Below, piece after piece: positions 1-36,189 of a stretch of 64,000 nucleotides of DNA; position 1 is the first letter of the stretch; each line of letters begins with the position of its first letter. The notes beneath the pieces are model-generated. The model saw only the letters and a program-made list of their open reading frames with translations. It had not been told where the DNA came from and did no database searches. The position numbers and the translations under genes are program-made. The DNA lies in assembly GCF_004027225.2 (NCBI RefSeq), contig NC_044289.2:11866354-11930353 (forward strand). Reading direction: 5' to 3'. This DNA is from Strigops habroptila (lineage: Eukaryota > Chordata > Aves > Psittaciformes > Psittacidae).

Positions 1-3000
1 CTGGACCCAGATACCCTCAACCTTAGATGTGAATTGTCAGAACTGCCTGCAGGTGTAATCCTCCTCTTCAGAGGCTTGGCCCTGTCCTCGATGCTTTTGC
101 TCGCAGCTGGGTTGGAGGCTGAGTACTGCGTCCTCAGCACACGCATGTCCAGGTCAGTGCTTTCCAGCCTCTGATTTCCTTGTGAAGGATTTTTGCAGAC
201 CAGGCACCCTGCAGCAAGCTGAAGCCTGCTGATGGGTTTATTTTAGTTCCATTTTGCAAGTCATTGAGTAGTTTTCTGTTTGTCCCTGCTTTGGGTGTCC
301 GTAGTGCCCGGGCACTCAGATACCAAAGGACGGATTCTCCCCAGCTCTGCAGGGAGACAAATGCTGTTACTGCAAATATGTCTTGAAGTGAGACTAGTGA
401 AGTATTTTCTTAGCAAAACAGAGTCTGAGACAGGTGAGAAAGGTTGTTCAAGGCCATGAACCTCTTACCATCTGTCTCCACCGAGCAACCATTGGAAGGC
501 TGTTTTCTGCAATGAGGCAGCCTGACGGGGTCCTTCCCAGCACACGTAACCCAGGCTCCTTGTTGCTATTACTGGCTCCTGCTCAGCCCTGTGACCTGTT
601 CAGGCTGCTCTGACACCTCGTTGGTCCTTTTGCATATCTGTAAAATGCCTCAGAGCATGGAAATTTCCAGGTTATGGTTTTCCCCACAGCAGCTGGAATC
701 CAGCTATGCTGCACTTGGGGTTTAGGAGCTCGGGTGCAGGAGCAGGCAATGCAGTGCTGGTTGCTGTGGGCACGGCTGGGGACCAGCATCATGGCTTTGG
801 GACTTGAACCTTCTGAAGTGATGGTGCGTGGTGCGTTTGCACAGTGATGACACTGCATTGATGTGTATAATACGTACATTATATATGAATGCTGAATGTA
901 AAACAGGCAGGAAAAGCAGCCTGGGCAGAGCTAACTGCTGCTGAAAGACAAGCAATGGAGGGATAAAGGATATAAGGCAGGAAGGGATCGGAGTAAATCT
1001 GTTCCTGAGAACTGGTTGTCTGGTGTGCAGGGTGAAGCCGAGGCAGGGCTGGAGGGAGATGGCATCCCAGCTCCTGGGGGATGTGATGGGGAGCTGATGG
1101 CAGAGGAGAGGGGGGCCGGGAGCATGTGAGGCTCATGAAGGTGGACATGGAGCAGCACAGGGGCTCGATCAGCTCCGCGTCTGCTCCTCCAGGCTTGGTA
1201 GTGTGGCCTGACCCATCCCTGTCCCCTCCATGGCACGTGGGGAGGGCTGGGCATCCCCTTCCTCCTTGCCCTTGAGGCTTACCCAATGCAACCGAGCCCT
1301 GGTCCGGTGAAGGGGGGTGCTTCCTGCAGTGGATGCCTGTCAGAGCCTTGGATCTGGCCAGCACATCAGGTCCAGGGGTGCGCAGGGCGGTCTTTAGGGG
1401 ACCCTGGGCACTGGGGCACTGTCCTATACAAACTGGAAAACATGCGGACAGGTGGGAGTGAGCCTGGCTGGTGCGGGAGGCTCCTGGACGCAGGAGCATG
1501 GTGCAGTGTGTCCAGTGCTCTGGGGTGGCAGGAGGTGGCAGGACCCTGGTGCGGGCAGCACTAGTGGGGGTCTGGGTTGGGGTGCACCCCACTGAGCAGT
1601 TGCAGTCCTGGGGCAGGACCGAGGTACCTTCTCCTCAGCACCATTTTTCTCTGCAGTAGCCCCAGATCTGCCCACGTAGCCTGAGTCCTCACTGTGTCCC
1701 ACAGTGTCCCATGGTGTCCTCTACATGGAAGGTCAGTGCTGATAAGGGAAATAAGGGAAGCCTGTGTGCTGCATCCCGCCCCACTGCGGCTCCGAGTCGA
1801 TTTGCCTTTTCTTCTCCCCACACTCTTATCCTCTTCTGTCCCTTTCAGCCTTTAAAACATTTATCTTTGATAATTGCCTGCAAGGCTTGAACATCTCCAA
1901 GGCCTCAGAGTGCCCTTGCCTTGGAAGATGCTAAAAAGCTCTTTTCTTCTGTTCCTGGGCACCCGCAGAGGGTGTGTGTCCTTCTCTGCAGGAGCCTGGA
2001 AGCTGCTGCATTGTGGGGACCAGGGGGGAATATTCCTGTGCATTGGAGAGGGTTCCTCCTCCTCTGCCCTCCTGCTCCTCGTTGGAGCTGTGGGTCTTCA
2101 CTATCAGACAGGCTGCTCCCTGGTTTGCTCCTGCCCCTCCTGTCCCAGCAGAACTGGCTTCATCACTGGGATGTTGACCCCGAGATGGGCAGGTATGGGC
2201 TGCATGTGCTCTTGCTATTTAGCCTTATTTAGTGATGCTCTGGGGTTTCTTGGGGTCCTGATCCTGCTTCAGTCTGTTGTCACCGGTGGGGATGTGGTTC
2301 ATGGCTGCACAGCCACAGAGATGCCATTGCTCCCCATTCCCGGACATACATTCCTTGTGGTTGTGGGTTCGGTGGGGTCCTCGATGGGGTGCAGTGCAAG
2401 TACTAATACCACAGGGACCAAGGTGCCAGCAGGACCCCATTTGAAACCTGATGTGGTTCAGGTCTCCCCAATGCCTTGTGCATCACATGGGTCTCACCAG
2501 TGGCAGGTTTTGGAGCCAGGGAGAAGAGCGTTTCCACAGGCTCCTGCTGCCTCCCTCCTGCTTTGGGCAGCGCTCCCCAGGGTCATGGAGCTTGGCTGAG
2601 CCACAGGGGTTGTACACAACATGATGAATGAGGTTTTTCCCATCGCACATCAGGTCCAACCTCAGGCACGGCTGCGGTCTCGGGGTCTTTGTCTGCCACA
2701 ATCTCTCTTTTCCGCCCTCCTTTTCCTGTCTGTGTTTTGTCTCCTCTCTCAGCTCTGGGCTGACTCTTCCCTCTGCTCGCTGACGCTTCCCTCCTCCTCC
2801 TTGTTCATGCAGCTGCTCCAGACAAGGAGGTTTTACAGTTGTGGGTGCTCAGAGATGGGTGATACCAGCCCTGACTGCAGTGGGAGAGGTGCAGAGCAGA
2901 AGAGAACTGGTGGCCCCCAGCCCCACACCTCCCAGGATGAGGAGGGGGTTCAAGCTGGAAATACCATTGAGAATGCTGAGGCTGCCCAGGCTGAGACCCC

Positions 3001-6000
3001 CTTGCCCATGGGGTTGCCATCTTGTCCCTGCCCTGCCTGTTCCCTCAGGGCTGATGTTTGTGAGTGCAGGGGTGATCCCTGAGCATCCCAACCCATGGGT
3101 GCCATTTGCAGAACTCTTACTGGTGAGCGACTGGGCAGCTGGGGCTTAGTGGGGTTTTCTCCCTCTGCATCCAGCATAGTCAAGCTCAGTGTGGCTGGAC
3201 CATGCAGTGGGTGCCTCCTGATGGCAGGAGCCTGCCAGGACTCTGCCAGCAAGTCACCAGGCTCTGCCTGGCTTGTACTTCTTCTTCTGGGGCTCCTGAT
3301 GGCTTGATGTGCTCTGGAGCATGTGTCCAAGCCAGTAGGTGCTCCCTGGTACAAGGCGTCTCTGCAGTGTGTTACCTAACCCCAGTGTTGTCCCTCCCAA
3401 GGGACAAGGAGCATCGTGCCTTGGAGGTAGGGATGTGCTGGGCGTCACGCTCTGCCCTTCACTGTGGACAAGGGTGATGAAAAAGCTTCTGTTCAGCTCT
3501 TGCTGCTGGTACATCTCCAAGCTGACGAGTGCAAGTGGGGTGCTCGGAGAAGTGTCTTGGAGGCAATGTAGTGTTTGCTGCCCTAGAACCCATGTAAGAG
3601 ATGGGGACAGGGGGGATGCAGGAAAGTGCCAGATTACCTTGGGATGAACACGTATAGTGGGTCTGGCTCCTTGCTGAGCAGCCGGTGCAGAAGCTGAGCT
3701 CTCCCTTCTCTGACGGTGCATGCACGGGGAAGGATCCTGGCAGGATCGCAGCCTGTGATGGCTGTTTGGTGCCTGGCCTGGGATGAGTTGGCTGTTTGCA
3801 GGCAAGGGGTGCAGATGGGGCTGGCTTCAGCATCCATGTGGGACCCTCCCGCCATGCCAAAGGGCTGCGCTGCGGACACGGAGCTCTCAGCGAGGGGGGA
3901 GCCCGGCAGTGGGATGGGAAAGCAGCCTGGTTCCCAGCTCTGCTGTGGCTGCGGTGCACATCAATCACTGCACGGGGGTGTTGGGGTTGGGAAGAGGCGG
4001 CTCTGCAGAAGGCGCTGCCTCGGACGCAGCAGCAGCCTGGCCACGATGAGCTGTGCTGGAGCCATGGAGAGCTGGCACCAAGGTAGGGCTGGCCCCGGCG
4101 CAGCGACAGCAGCTCCGCGGGATGCTCTGGATTCAGCTGGCAGCGGGGGCCCAGCGTAGGGAGCACCAGCCTGGGTGGGATGCAGGTCCTGGAGTCTGGA
4201 TGAGGGCCGGGGCTCTTTTCCAGCTGGGGAACAGTTTGGGGCAGTGCAGATCTCTGCCTGGCCGGTCCTGCATGAGGAGGAGCGGTGTGCAGGCTCCTGG
4301 AGCTGCGGACACCCTGCGTTTCTCATCTCCCCCCTTCACCACAAACAGGGTGGCTCATTCGAATTTTGGCCCTGCTGCAAAGCAGCACAGGAGAGCTCTC
4401 CGGGCTGCCTGATGCACTGCAGAGCAGTTTGGGGATTTGCATGTCCCCCAGTGCCAGGGGCTGAGTGACAAAGGGGCTCAGGGGGGATGCATGTTGCCAG
4501 GGCTTGGGGGACCATTTTCCTTGTTCACTTTTTATGTGTCCCTGGAGGATGCCCAGGTTTCCCCGCTGGGACTCCTCTCATGGTTCCAGGATGGCTGCAA
4601 GCTGCTGCCTGTGCTCTCATCCTGCCTGTCCCCTGCCAGCTCAGCCTCTGCCCTGCAGCAAGGGTGCTGGGTGCCAGCATGGGGCTTTGCACAGAGACTT
4701 ATGCCTGCCCGTGTCTGTGATGCTTCAGAAGTGAAGTGTCATGGATGGGCAGCATCTTTGTCAGGGAACAAGGGTGGGAAAGCAGAGCCCAGGAGCAAAG
4801 GGCTCAGCCTTGAAACCAGCTCAGCAGCAGGGAGTGAATGGGGAAGGGGAAAGCAGGCGCAGGCAAAACCCCTTTGGAGGTGGGAGGGAAGGAAAGGCTC
4901 TGTGGGGAGAGTGCTGCGGAGGCTGGAGCCAGGATATGCTGGGGAAGTGTGGGGGCAGAGCGTCTGGGAAAGCCGTGAATCCACACTCCAGCTTGAAGGG
5001 AGGAAAGAGGAAAACACCAAGGGAAGGAGGAGCAGGCAGGGAGATGATGGGAGGAGATTATAGGCATGACAAGCAGGTCTACTTCTGATCCTGCTAAGGC
5101 TTTATTTGCAGTCACCATTCCCATGTGCCTGTTTCGCTAACCCAGAACCCCAAATAGCTCTAGCCATTTCTTGCCCTAAGGAGAATATCCCCCGTTTTGG
5201 ACCCATTTTGGGTCCAGCTGTAGCAGAAGCGAGCCAGCCCTTGCCAAAAACCGGGGCTGTGGGTGTGGAGGAGTCCTTCAGCCAGCACCGTGCACAGAGG
5301 AAGGGTCTGGGGAATGGTTCCTGCTGCCTGGTCAGATGGAGCTGCTCCAGCCCTGGCTGCAATCCCAAGGGAACATGCATGAGCCAGGCTAAGGGCTGGG
5401 ATAGCCTGGCCAGGGTGCCAGGATTGGGTGCTGCTCCCACTGTGGGTGATATTTAGAAACAAATGATTTGGGACAGCATTTCCCCTGGTCTCAATCAAGG
5501 TTGCTGCAGTAGTGGTCTAAAACTCTTCTAAAGGTTTGTGATGGTAAATACGTCAGTTGAATTGTCTCTTTGGCAGCACGCTGGGACCCATGTCCTTTCT
5601 CAACCCATGGTCCCCCACACTGGGATCTCCTGGGGGGGCTGTCCTGCAGGGTGGGCCAGCACAAGCTGCGTCTTGCATCCACAAAGTGCTGTGTGATGGC
5701 GAGTGCTCTGCACAACTGGCTTCTTATGGTTTGAAAATGTGCTTTCTGCCTTTAAATCCAACGCTTGGGGTGCTGGTGGTCATGCTGGCCTCACTGGTCC
5801 TGCAGCACCCCTGGGTGCAGGTGACCAGGCTGTGGTGGAAGGTGACAGCATCCCATTGCTGGCCCTGGGGCTGGATGCTGCCAGGCTGAGGCTGACCCTC
5901 AGTGCCCAGCCCTGAGCCCCCCGGCACCGCTGCCCATGCTCTTGCAAGCAGTGCTGGGGTGAGTGGCAGTGCTGCAGGCAGCTCCCTGCTCCCATCCTCT

Positions 6001-8633
6001 CTGCTCAGCTCCACCATGGGCAGAGAACCGCAGGCAGCAGCACTGCCCACATGGACATGGCACCAGCTCCTGAATGCAGCCGTTGTGGCTGTGCCCGGCA
6101 GTGCCAGTGTGACCCCCCTGCCTGTGCTGGGACCATGCACATCTGCAGGGCTCAGCTGCAGCCGTGCTGTGTCCCTGGGCCGCTGGCTTCCCTGCCATCC
6201 CCATCTTCCTCAGGACATCTCCTGGATCCTTTTACCCCAGCAGTGAGTTTGCAGCCCCATGTGGGGGACTGGAGCCTTGCATGGCTGCAAGCTGAGAGAC
6301 CAAGGGGCTTCCTGCTCCTCCTTGAGCCCATCCTGCTCTGGGAGCATGGAGGGGCTCATTCCTCCCTGCTCCCTTGTTTCGCATTGCTGGGGCAGGAGCA
6401 GTGCCACAGGGATGGGCTCAATGGGACCCATTGCTGCACTCATTGGTGCTCAGATTTCTTCTGAGCCTGGTCTCCCTTCCAAGGCGCAGGAATAGTGGTG
6501 CTGGGGTCCCCATTGGGCTGAGTTGTGCTGGGGCCTGGGAAAGGCGGCAGTGGCCGGGATCCCAAAGAACAGTGGCAGGAGAAGCCAGTCCATGATGGGA
6601 GCAGGGAGATGGTACCCAGGGGCTTGCCAGACAGACCCCTTTGCTGGGGCTTCTTCACCCTGGCATCCCGATGTCATGCTCTCATTTGGTCCCTGGATCA
6701 GGCTCCTTGCCTATTGTCAGAAGGATTGAACTGGAGCTTCATATGCAGAGGTAGAGCTGGCTGGGAGAGATGGGATAAATTCCCAGCCTGCCACCCTTAA
6801 ACAGCCCCCATCATTTCCCCAGGGATTGGTGCTTCCCAGAGCAGGGAAAAAACAGTTTGAAAGAAAGTTTAGAAACCTCAAGTGTGAAAGTTTTTGGCCC
6901 AAAGTGCTCGTTGTCATTTTAAAGATGAAAAAATTCACATGCTGAGATCCAAATGGAAGCAGTTGGGAATGATCTGCACAGGAATTGAAGCTGGGAGCGT
7001 GCAACTGCTTGAATTCACAGCAACCCTGTTTCCTCTGTGGAAAAAATAAACCACTGGTGACCTCTGAAATCTTCTCGTGCCCTCAGCTGAGCGCTGGGCT
7101 CTGTAGAAGCTCAGCTGATGTTTCTCAAGGGCTGGTGGCAGGTTGTCCTGCCTGTTCTGGCCAGGACAGCGTGGCCCTGGGTGAAATCCTGGCTCTTTTG
7201 GTGTGAACCAGGTCCCCCTGCAGTGACCGCACAGCGCTTGCACAGCCAGCAGCACTGTCACTGTTGTTCTGTCCTCTCTGCCCATCCCTTCCCTTGCCTC
7301 CTGTCTGTCCCCTCCCACCCCAGGAGCCAGTTTTAGCAGCTTTTCTGGGTAAGGTTTCACATCTCCCCGTTGTGCTGAGGACACAGACGTGGGACACGAG
7401 CTGCGGTGTGAGGTGTGTTTTCTCTGTAAAAGAAAGCCAGCAACTTTGTGAAGGACACCGAGCTGAGTGGTGGAGCTGATGCGCCACAGGGATGGGATGT
7501 CAGAGGGACTTTGGCAGGCTGGAGAAGTGGGCTCGGGTGAGCATCATGAAGATCAATCAAGCCAAGTGCAAGGCTTGATTGATCTTCATTGCCCCGACCC
7601 ACATGCACCCCCTGCACGTGGGTCGGGGCAATCCCCAGCACCAGCATAGACTGGGGGCTGGGTGGGATGAAAGCAGCCCTGAGGAGAAGGACTTGGGGAT
7701 ACTGGTGGGTGACAGGGTGGATGAGGAGCTGGTTGGGGCCTGAGCAGCTCGAGTGGTGGATGGGTGACGGTCAAAGGGTGCTCGATGTCCTGTGCATGTG
7801 TGGATCATCCCAGGAGCGCTCGCCCCGTGATGTATTTGCATAAAGGTTTAAAAGCCATAAAGGTTGCAAAACCATGTTCCTGAGCACCCCAGCACGGGAA
7901 GTGCTTTCGCCTCCCCTGTTCCTGGCCCTGGGTTTGGTTTTGCATCTTGCACACGACAGGCAAGTTTTGTCCCACCACTGTGCAGGGTCTGGCCACGCCA
8001 GCCGTGGGAACCCAGCATGTTGCTGCTGCTGGGAACTCCAGAGGGGGAAAACAACAGCCATCCCGGATGCAGTATATGGAGATGTCCATGTTTGCAATTT
8101 CCTGTGTGAGTGCAGCCTTTAGCCTGACTCAGCTTGGGTTTTCCCTCCCAGGATAAACCCTTCTGCTCATAAAAAACACCAGGGAAGGTACTGAAGGCCC
8201 CAGGGCTGCGGGGAGCAGGAAGTTATGGCCAGCTCCACTCCTGGCTGTGAGTGCAGGGACAGGGCATGAGCCCTGTGCTCTGAGCACGGTGGGTGTCCAT
8301 TCCAACACCACTGGCTCATCTCCTCCAGCTCATTCATGAATGATCATGGGATCATTCCCAACCTCTTCCATTTGGATCTCAGCATGTGAATCCTGTGAAA
8401 TCCTGCTGCTGCCACCACCCTTTGCAGAGCCACCTCCTGGCAGGGGCAGGGAGCTGGGTGTCTGCAGCGGATCTGTGCGTGCAGGCAGCAGGGCAGAGAT
8501 GGGCAGGTCCCATTTCATCTGGGGCATCCCAGGCTGCTGACTGCCCGGCAGCATCCTCCATCCCCATGCAGCCGCGTGACATGTGTCTTCCCTTGTGGGT
8601 GGTGACAACAGCAGAGCAGGGTGACCAGTGGCC
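1..8633. other. 5' non-coding region / probable intron 1 of EPB41L1
   Basis: No coding exon is recognisable here. Open stretches are short, overlap on both strands and match no family I know, as expected for GC-rich non-coding DNA. Since 8634 holds the first coding ATG of EPB41L1, and mammalian orthologues have distant non-coding first exons, most of this is probably intron 1. The acceptor of the first coding exon should be one of the AG dinucleotides at about 8610-8619, just upstream of the ATG. A CR1 fragment lies at about 7440-7790. A small perfect palindrome (AATGATC ATGG GATCATT) lies near 8338-8356. No CpG island or promoter was evident. Confidence 0.6.
7440..7790 (+). mobile_element. 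CR1 LINE fragment (3' ORF2 region), rearranged
   Basis: The stretch reads like the end of the CR1 reverse-transcriptase ORF: phrases such as GAGCTGAGTGGTGGAGCTGA, GGCTGGAGAAGTGGGCTC, GGTCGGGGCAATCCCCAGCA and GAGGAGAAGGACTTGGGG are typical of this family in the plus orientation. It is truncated at both ends and decayed. The copy is unusual in holding two abutting hairpins at 7546-7632, reported as a finding. Confidence 0.8.
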
Positions 8634-32780
<24,147 letters not shown>

Positions 32781-32928
32781 CCAACATGTTCATGGAAGTC
32801 AGCATCTGTGTTCAAACCTGGAGAACAGCGGAGAAGGAGCCTTCATGCTGGATTTGTCAGCAAGACGTAGACATCCTGGCTGCAATGTTCATGGCAAGAG
32901 ACAAAAATTTTTAACAAAGGAATAGCAA

Positions 32929-32976
32929 ATATATTATATATATATATATATACATACATACATATATATATATATA
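32929..32976. repeat. (TA)n / (TACA)n repeat in the 3' UTR
   Basis: An alternating TA run interrupted by TACATACATACA, about 48 bases long, shortly after the EPB41L1 stop codon. Likely length-polymorphic. Confidence 0.95.
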
Positions 32977-35829
32977 AAACCAGGAAACAAAATGCATCCT
33001 TGCACTGCTGCTATATGCTGGAAATAATAGCAAACACCACCAACAAACAAAGCCAACCCTCTGCAGATAAATTGAAGAATTTACTGGATTGGTGATAAAA
33101 TAAGAATTAAAAAAAAAATTAAATCATAATAATAACAATAATATTGTTAACAATAAGCCACCATCTTGCATGTTACATTAAAGGATACACAATCATGAGT
33201 TCATTTGTTGCACACTGAATGGAAAGGAAAACTGCTTTGCAACAAAGCAACAAATAAGCAAACTTGAAATAAAAAAAATAACAAAACCACAAGCAGAAGC
33301 AAAACCATTCCCCACCTCTGGAAAGAAGAGAGAAAAACATTGAATTTATTACCTTAGAGTTATTTTCTGATTCACAAGTGTCGTTTTGCCCTTCTCTTTC
33401 CATGCTGGTTCTTTTGCATCCTTTGGGCATCTGTTAACTCTTCCCCTTCCCTTCCTTATCTTCTCCTCTGTGCACTTGTCCAACCTCTTGTTCTCTGAAG
33501 GTATTTAAGAATGGGTTTCATTTCAAACCAAACAAATGATATGTATATGGTTTCTCATTTATAAAGAAGCAGGCTGTAGGGGTTTCATATGGATGTGCAT
33601 TTAAGTTATGTATATTATTATATATAACGAGGGGGGAGGGAGGGAACAATACTGAAATAATTCAACAGTGCTGGTAAATATGATGACATTTTTAAATTAT
33701 TAACTCTTTGATGGACCGTGGTTGGTGTATTTTGAGACTCTTGGATCACATGTGGGACTCCCAGTCCTGCAAGAAGAGAACGGGGAAGGTTTCAGCCGCT
33801 GCTGTTTCAGGGGAAAGGGGAGAGAGATGGGAGATGTCCCGCCAGCTGATCTGCAGTGTATGGTGGTTGGATGTGGAAGGTCAGTAGTGACTTGGATGGG
33901 CAGGGAAGGAGGTGGAGGCTGTGGCTCCAGCAGCTGTAGGCAGGATCGTCTCCCTGGCTCTCACCCAGAGCCACGGGAATCAGCTGGGAGCAAGGTGGCA
34001 GCCGCAGGACTGCATTCATCGCTCCCCTCCAGCCCGCTGAGCCATGCCGCTGGTTGGGGTGGTTTTGCTTTGTTTCTGGCTCCCAGGAATGAAGCTACTT
34101 GAGCTTTGTAGTAGGGTTGAAGGCAGAGGGGGTATTTCTGCTTTGCCTCCCCTGCTGCCCAGGGTGTGATGGCAAGGGCTGCCTGAGGCGCTGCGGCTGG
34201 CGACAGTGGTGGCAGGGTGGTGGAAGTCCTTCCCAGACCTGCCTAGGGAGGAGCAGTGGAAAGACTGAGCTGTCTCCATCCTCTCAGAGTGTCCCCAGCA
34301 TCCCAGGCTGGACAAGAGATCCCCGTCCCCCTGCGTAAGAAGGCGTGTATGGAGGAGATGTCAGTGGAGATGCCTTCCCCCAACTCATCCCAGCTTCGGC
34401 CTTTGGCCACATGCTTCCTCTACAGCTGCCTTTGGAAGGGGATCATGGGCCAAGCCCAGGGCCTCGTACACTGTGAACCAGGCAGTTAGGGTAGGCTTGG
34501 AACCAAAATGAGAAAGTAAAGGAAATAAACGGGTTTCCTTCTCGGAATCGTCTCTAGCTCCTGTGGAAACAGAAGGGCCCATGACTCTGCACCATTTTGC
34601 CTTTAGTCTCCCACCCCTCACACAGACTGTGCCCAGAAATAGGTGTGTTTTGCCAGGTCCTGCAGTGGCTCAGAGGATAACAGTGGACAGGAGAGCCTGA
34701 GCCACGAGGATGTGGGCAGCCCCTGCTCATTGCCTGTGCTGTCCTAGGAGAGAGCCTGCTCCCTGGCAGCCGCTGTTCACCACCATGTCCCTGTAAAGCC
34801 TGTTCTCCTTCTGGCAGAGAGGTTTCTCCTGCAGGCATGAAAGGCATGAGCACAGGCTGCTTGGGAAGTGAACAGAGCCGCTGGCTGGTGCCAGTGCTGC
34901 CAGGTTGTGAGGGTCTCCCCAGCTTCCATCTAAGCGCCTTTAGTTACCTTTAGAGACCAGACCCCCAACCAAAAGAGTGAAAGCAGTTGTGAAGAGGCTG
35001 CTTTTCTCTTTTCTTTTCCCAATACACCCAAACCAGTTGTAATCAGCAGTGGCACTTTCGGAGAGAGGCAGGGAGGTGGAGGACTTGTGGTCTGCACAAC
35101 AGTGCTGGTGTTCAGCACACTGTGTGTTCCATACTCTTGAGGACCCCACCTAGCTTTGACACCTTTACGACCCAACTAGAGGCTACTGTGAAGCTAGATA
35201 CTTGCTTTTGACATCGTGTAGCTATAAAATTGAAGGTTACTGTTAAAATGAGTGGCCTTACAGAGTTAGATTTGATGTGCACTTGGACTGAAGTGAGTTA
35301 TGTTTGGAGTGAGCAGATCCAGTCCCTGGCTTCCGCAGTGTGTTCAGTGGGTGACAGTGTTTAAAAACTATAAAAAAGGAGAAAAACAAACCCCAAGGAA
35401 AAAGGATAGGAAAAAGCTCCCAGCTTGTTCACTGGGCAAGGTGTGGGGTTTCTGCTGCTCAGCACCACCTGAGGCCCCCGTGGGCTCCGCTCCCCCAGCC
35501 TGCCCATCACCTTGCTCTGTTTCAGATAGCTGGTCACTGCTTGCTTTCTTCCCGGGACCTTTCTGTTGAAAGGGGTGGGAGACACGAGTGCCTGTTTTTA
35601 CCTGATCCCACAGATTCATTCCAAACCTGGCCTGCGATTGCATGAGTAATAATAACAGTAACAGTAATAATATTTATTTTTATTTGAGAAGCACCTTACC
35701 AACCAACTGCAACGCTCTGTTGTTCCTTCACTAACTCTCCTTTTCCCTTGTTCTCCCTCTCCCCCCTTTGGTCATACTCCTTTTCAGTGCTTGGTGGTGT
35801 ATGCGTGTGTGCTCACTGTTCTTGTATTC

Positions 35830-35846
35830 AATAAAAGTGAAATAAA
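35830..35846 (+). promoter_or_regulatory. EPB41L1: Tandem poly(A) signals of EPB41L1
   Basis: Two AATAAA hexamers at 35830-35835 and 35841-35846, followed by a TG-rich stretch (TGTGTTTGATG). This is the expected layout of a strong cleavage and polyadenylation site, and it is the last one before the AAR2 promoter. Confidence 0.8.
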
Positions 35847-36189
35847 TGTGTTTGATGCTAAATCAGCTTGGGGCCTCAGTGCACTCTTTCCTACAAGAGG
35901 ATGGAGAAGGGGGAATCTTGCAACCATGGTCTGCCCATGGAAATGCTGCACTCCGCTCTGCCTAGTTCTCTCTGTCATCCTGGGAGGGAGGACGTGGTGC
36001 TGTGAGGGCGTCTGTCCTGTTGCGGGGTCTGTGTATCTGTCTCTGTGAGGGTCTCCGTGTGTCTGTCCATGGCAGGGCTCTTATCTGCCTGTCCCACGGC
36101 AGGACCCTTGTCCCACTGCCCAGCCATGGGGGTTGCTGGCTCACAGTGGAGCAGCCGGCAGCCATGGAGGGGCTCGGGAGGGCAGAGGG

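Larger units (their letters stand above)
32781..35865 (+). other. EPB41L1: EPB41L1 3' UTR
   Basis: About 3.1 kb between the stop codon and the strong tandem poly(A) signals, AT-rich in its first third. It holds a TA/TACA repeat at 32929-32976, an A/T-rich stretch with a palindromic AACAATAATATTGTT near 33133, and an AATAAA near 34525 that could be used earlier. Its length fits the long brain 3' UTR of this gene. The exact cleavage site is inferred. Confidence 0.75.

Noticed and set aside
879..1592. 237-codon minus-strand open frame in the 5' region
   Set aside because: Pro/Ser/His/Gln-rich translation typical of a GC-rich non-coding strand, overlapped by open frames on the other strand, with no family motif.
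1874..2599. 241-codon plus-strand open frame
   Set aside because: Low-complexity composition, no recognised domain, and competing frames in the same place. A chance frame in GC-rich DNA.
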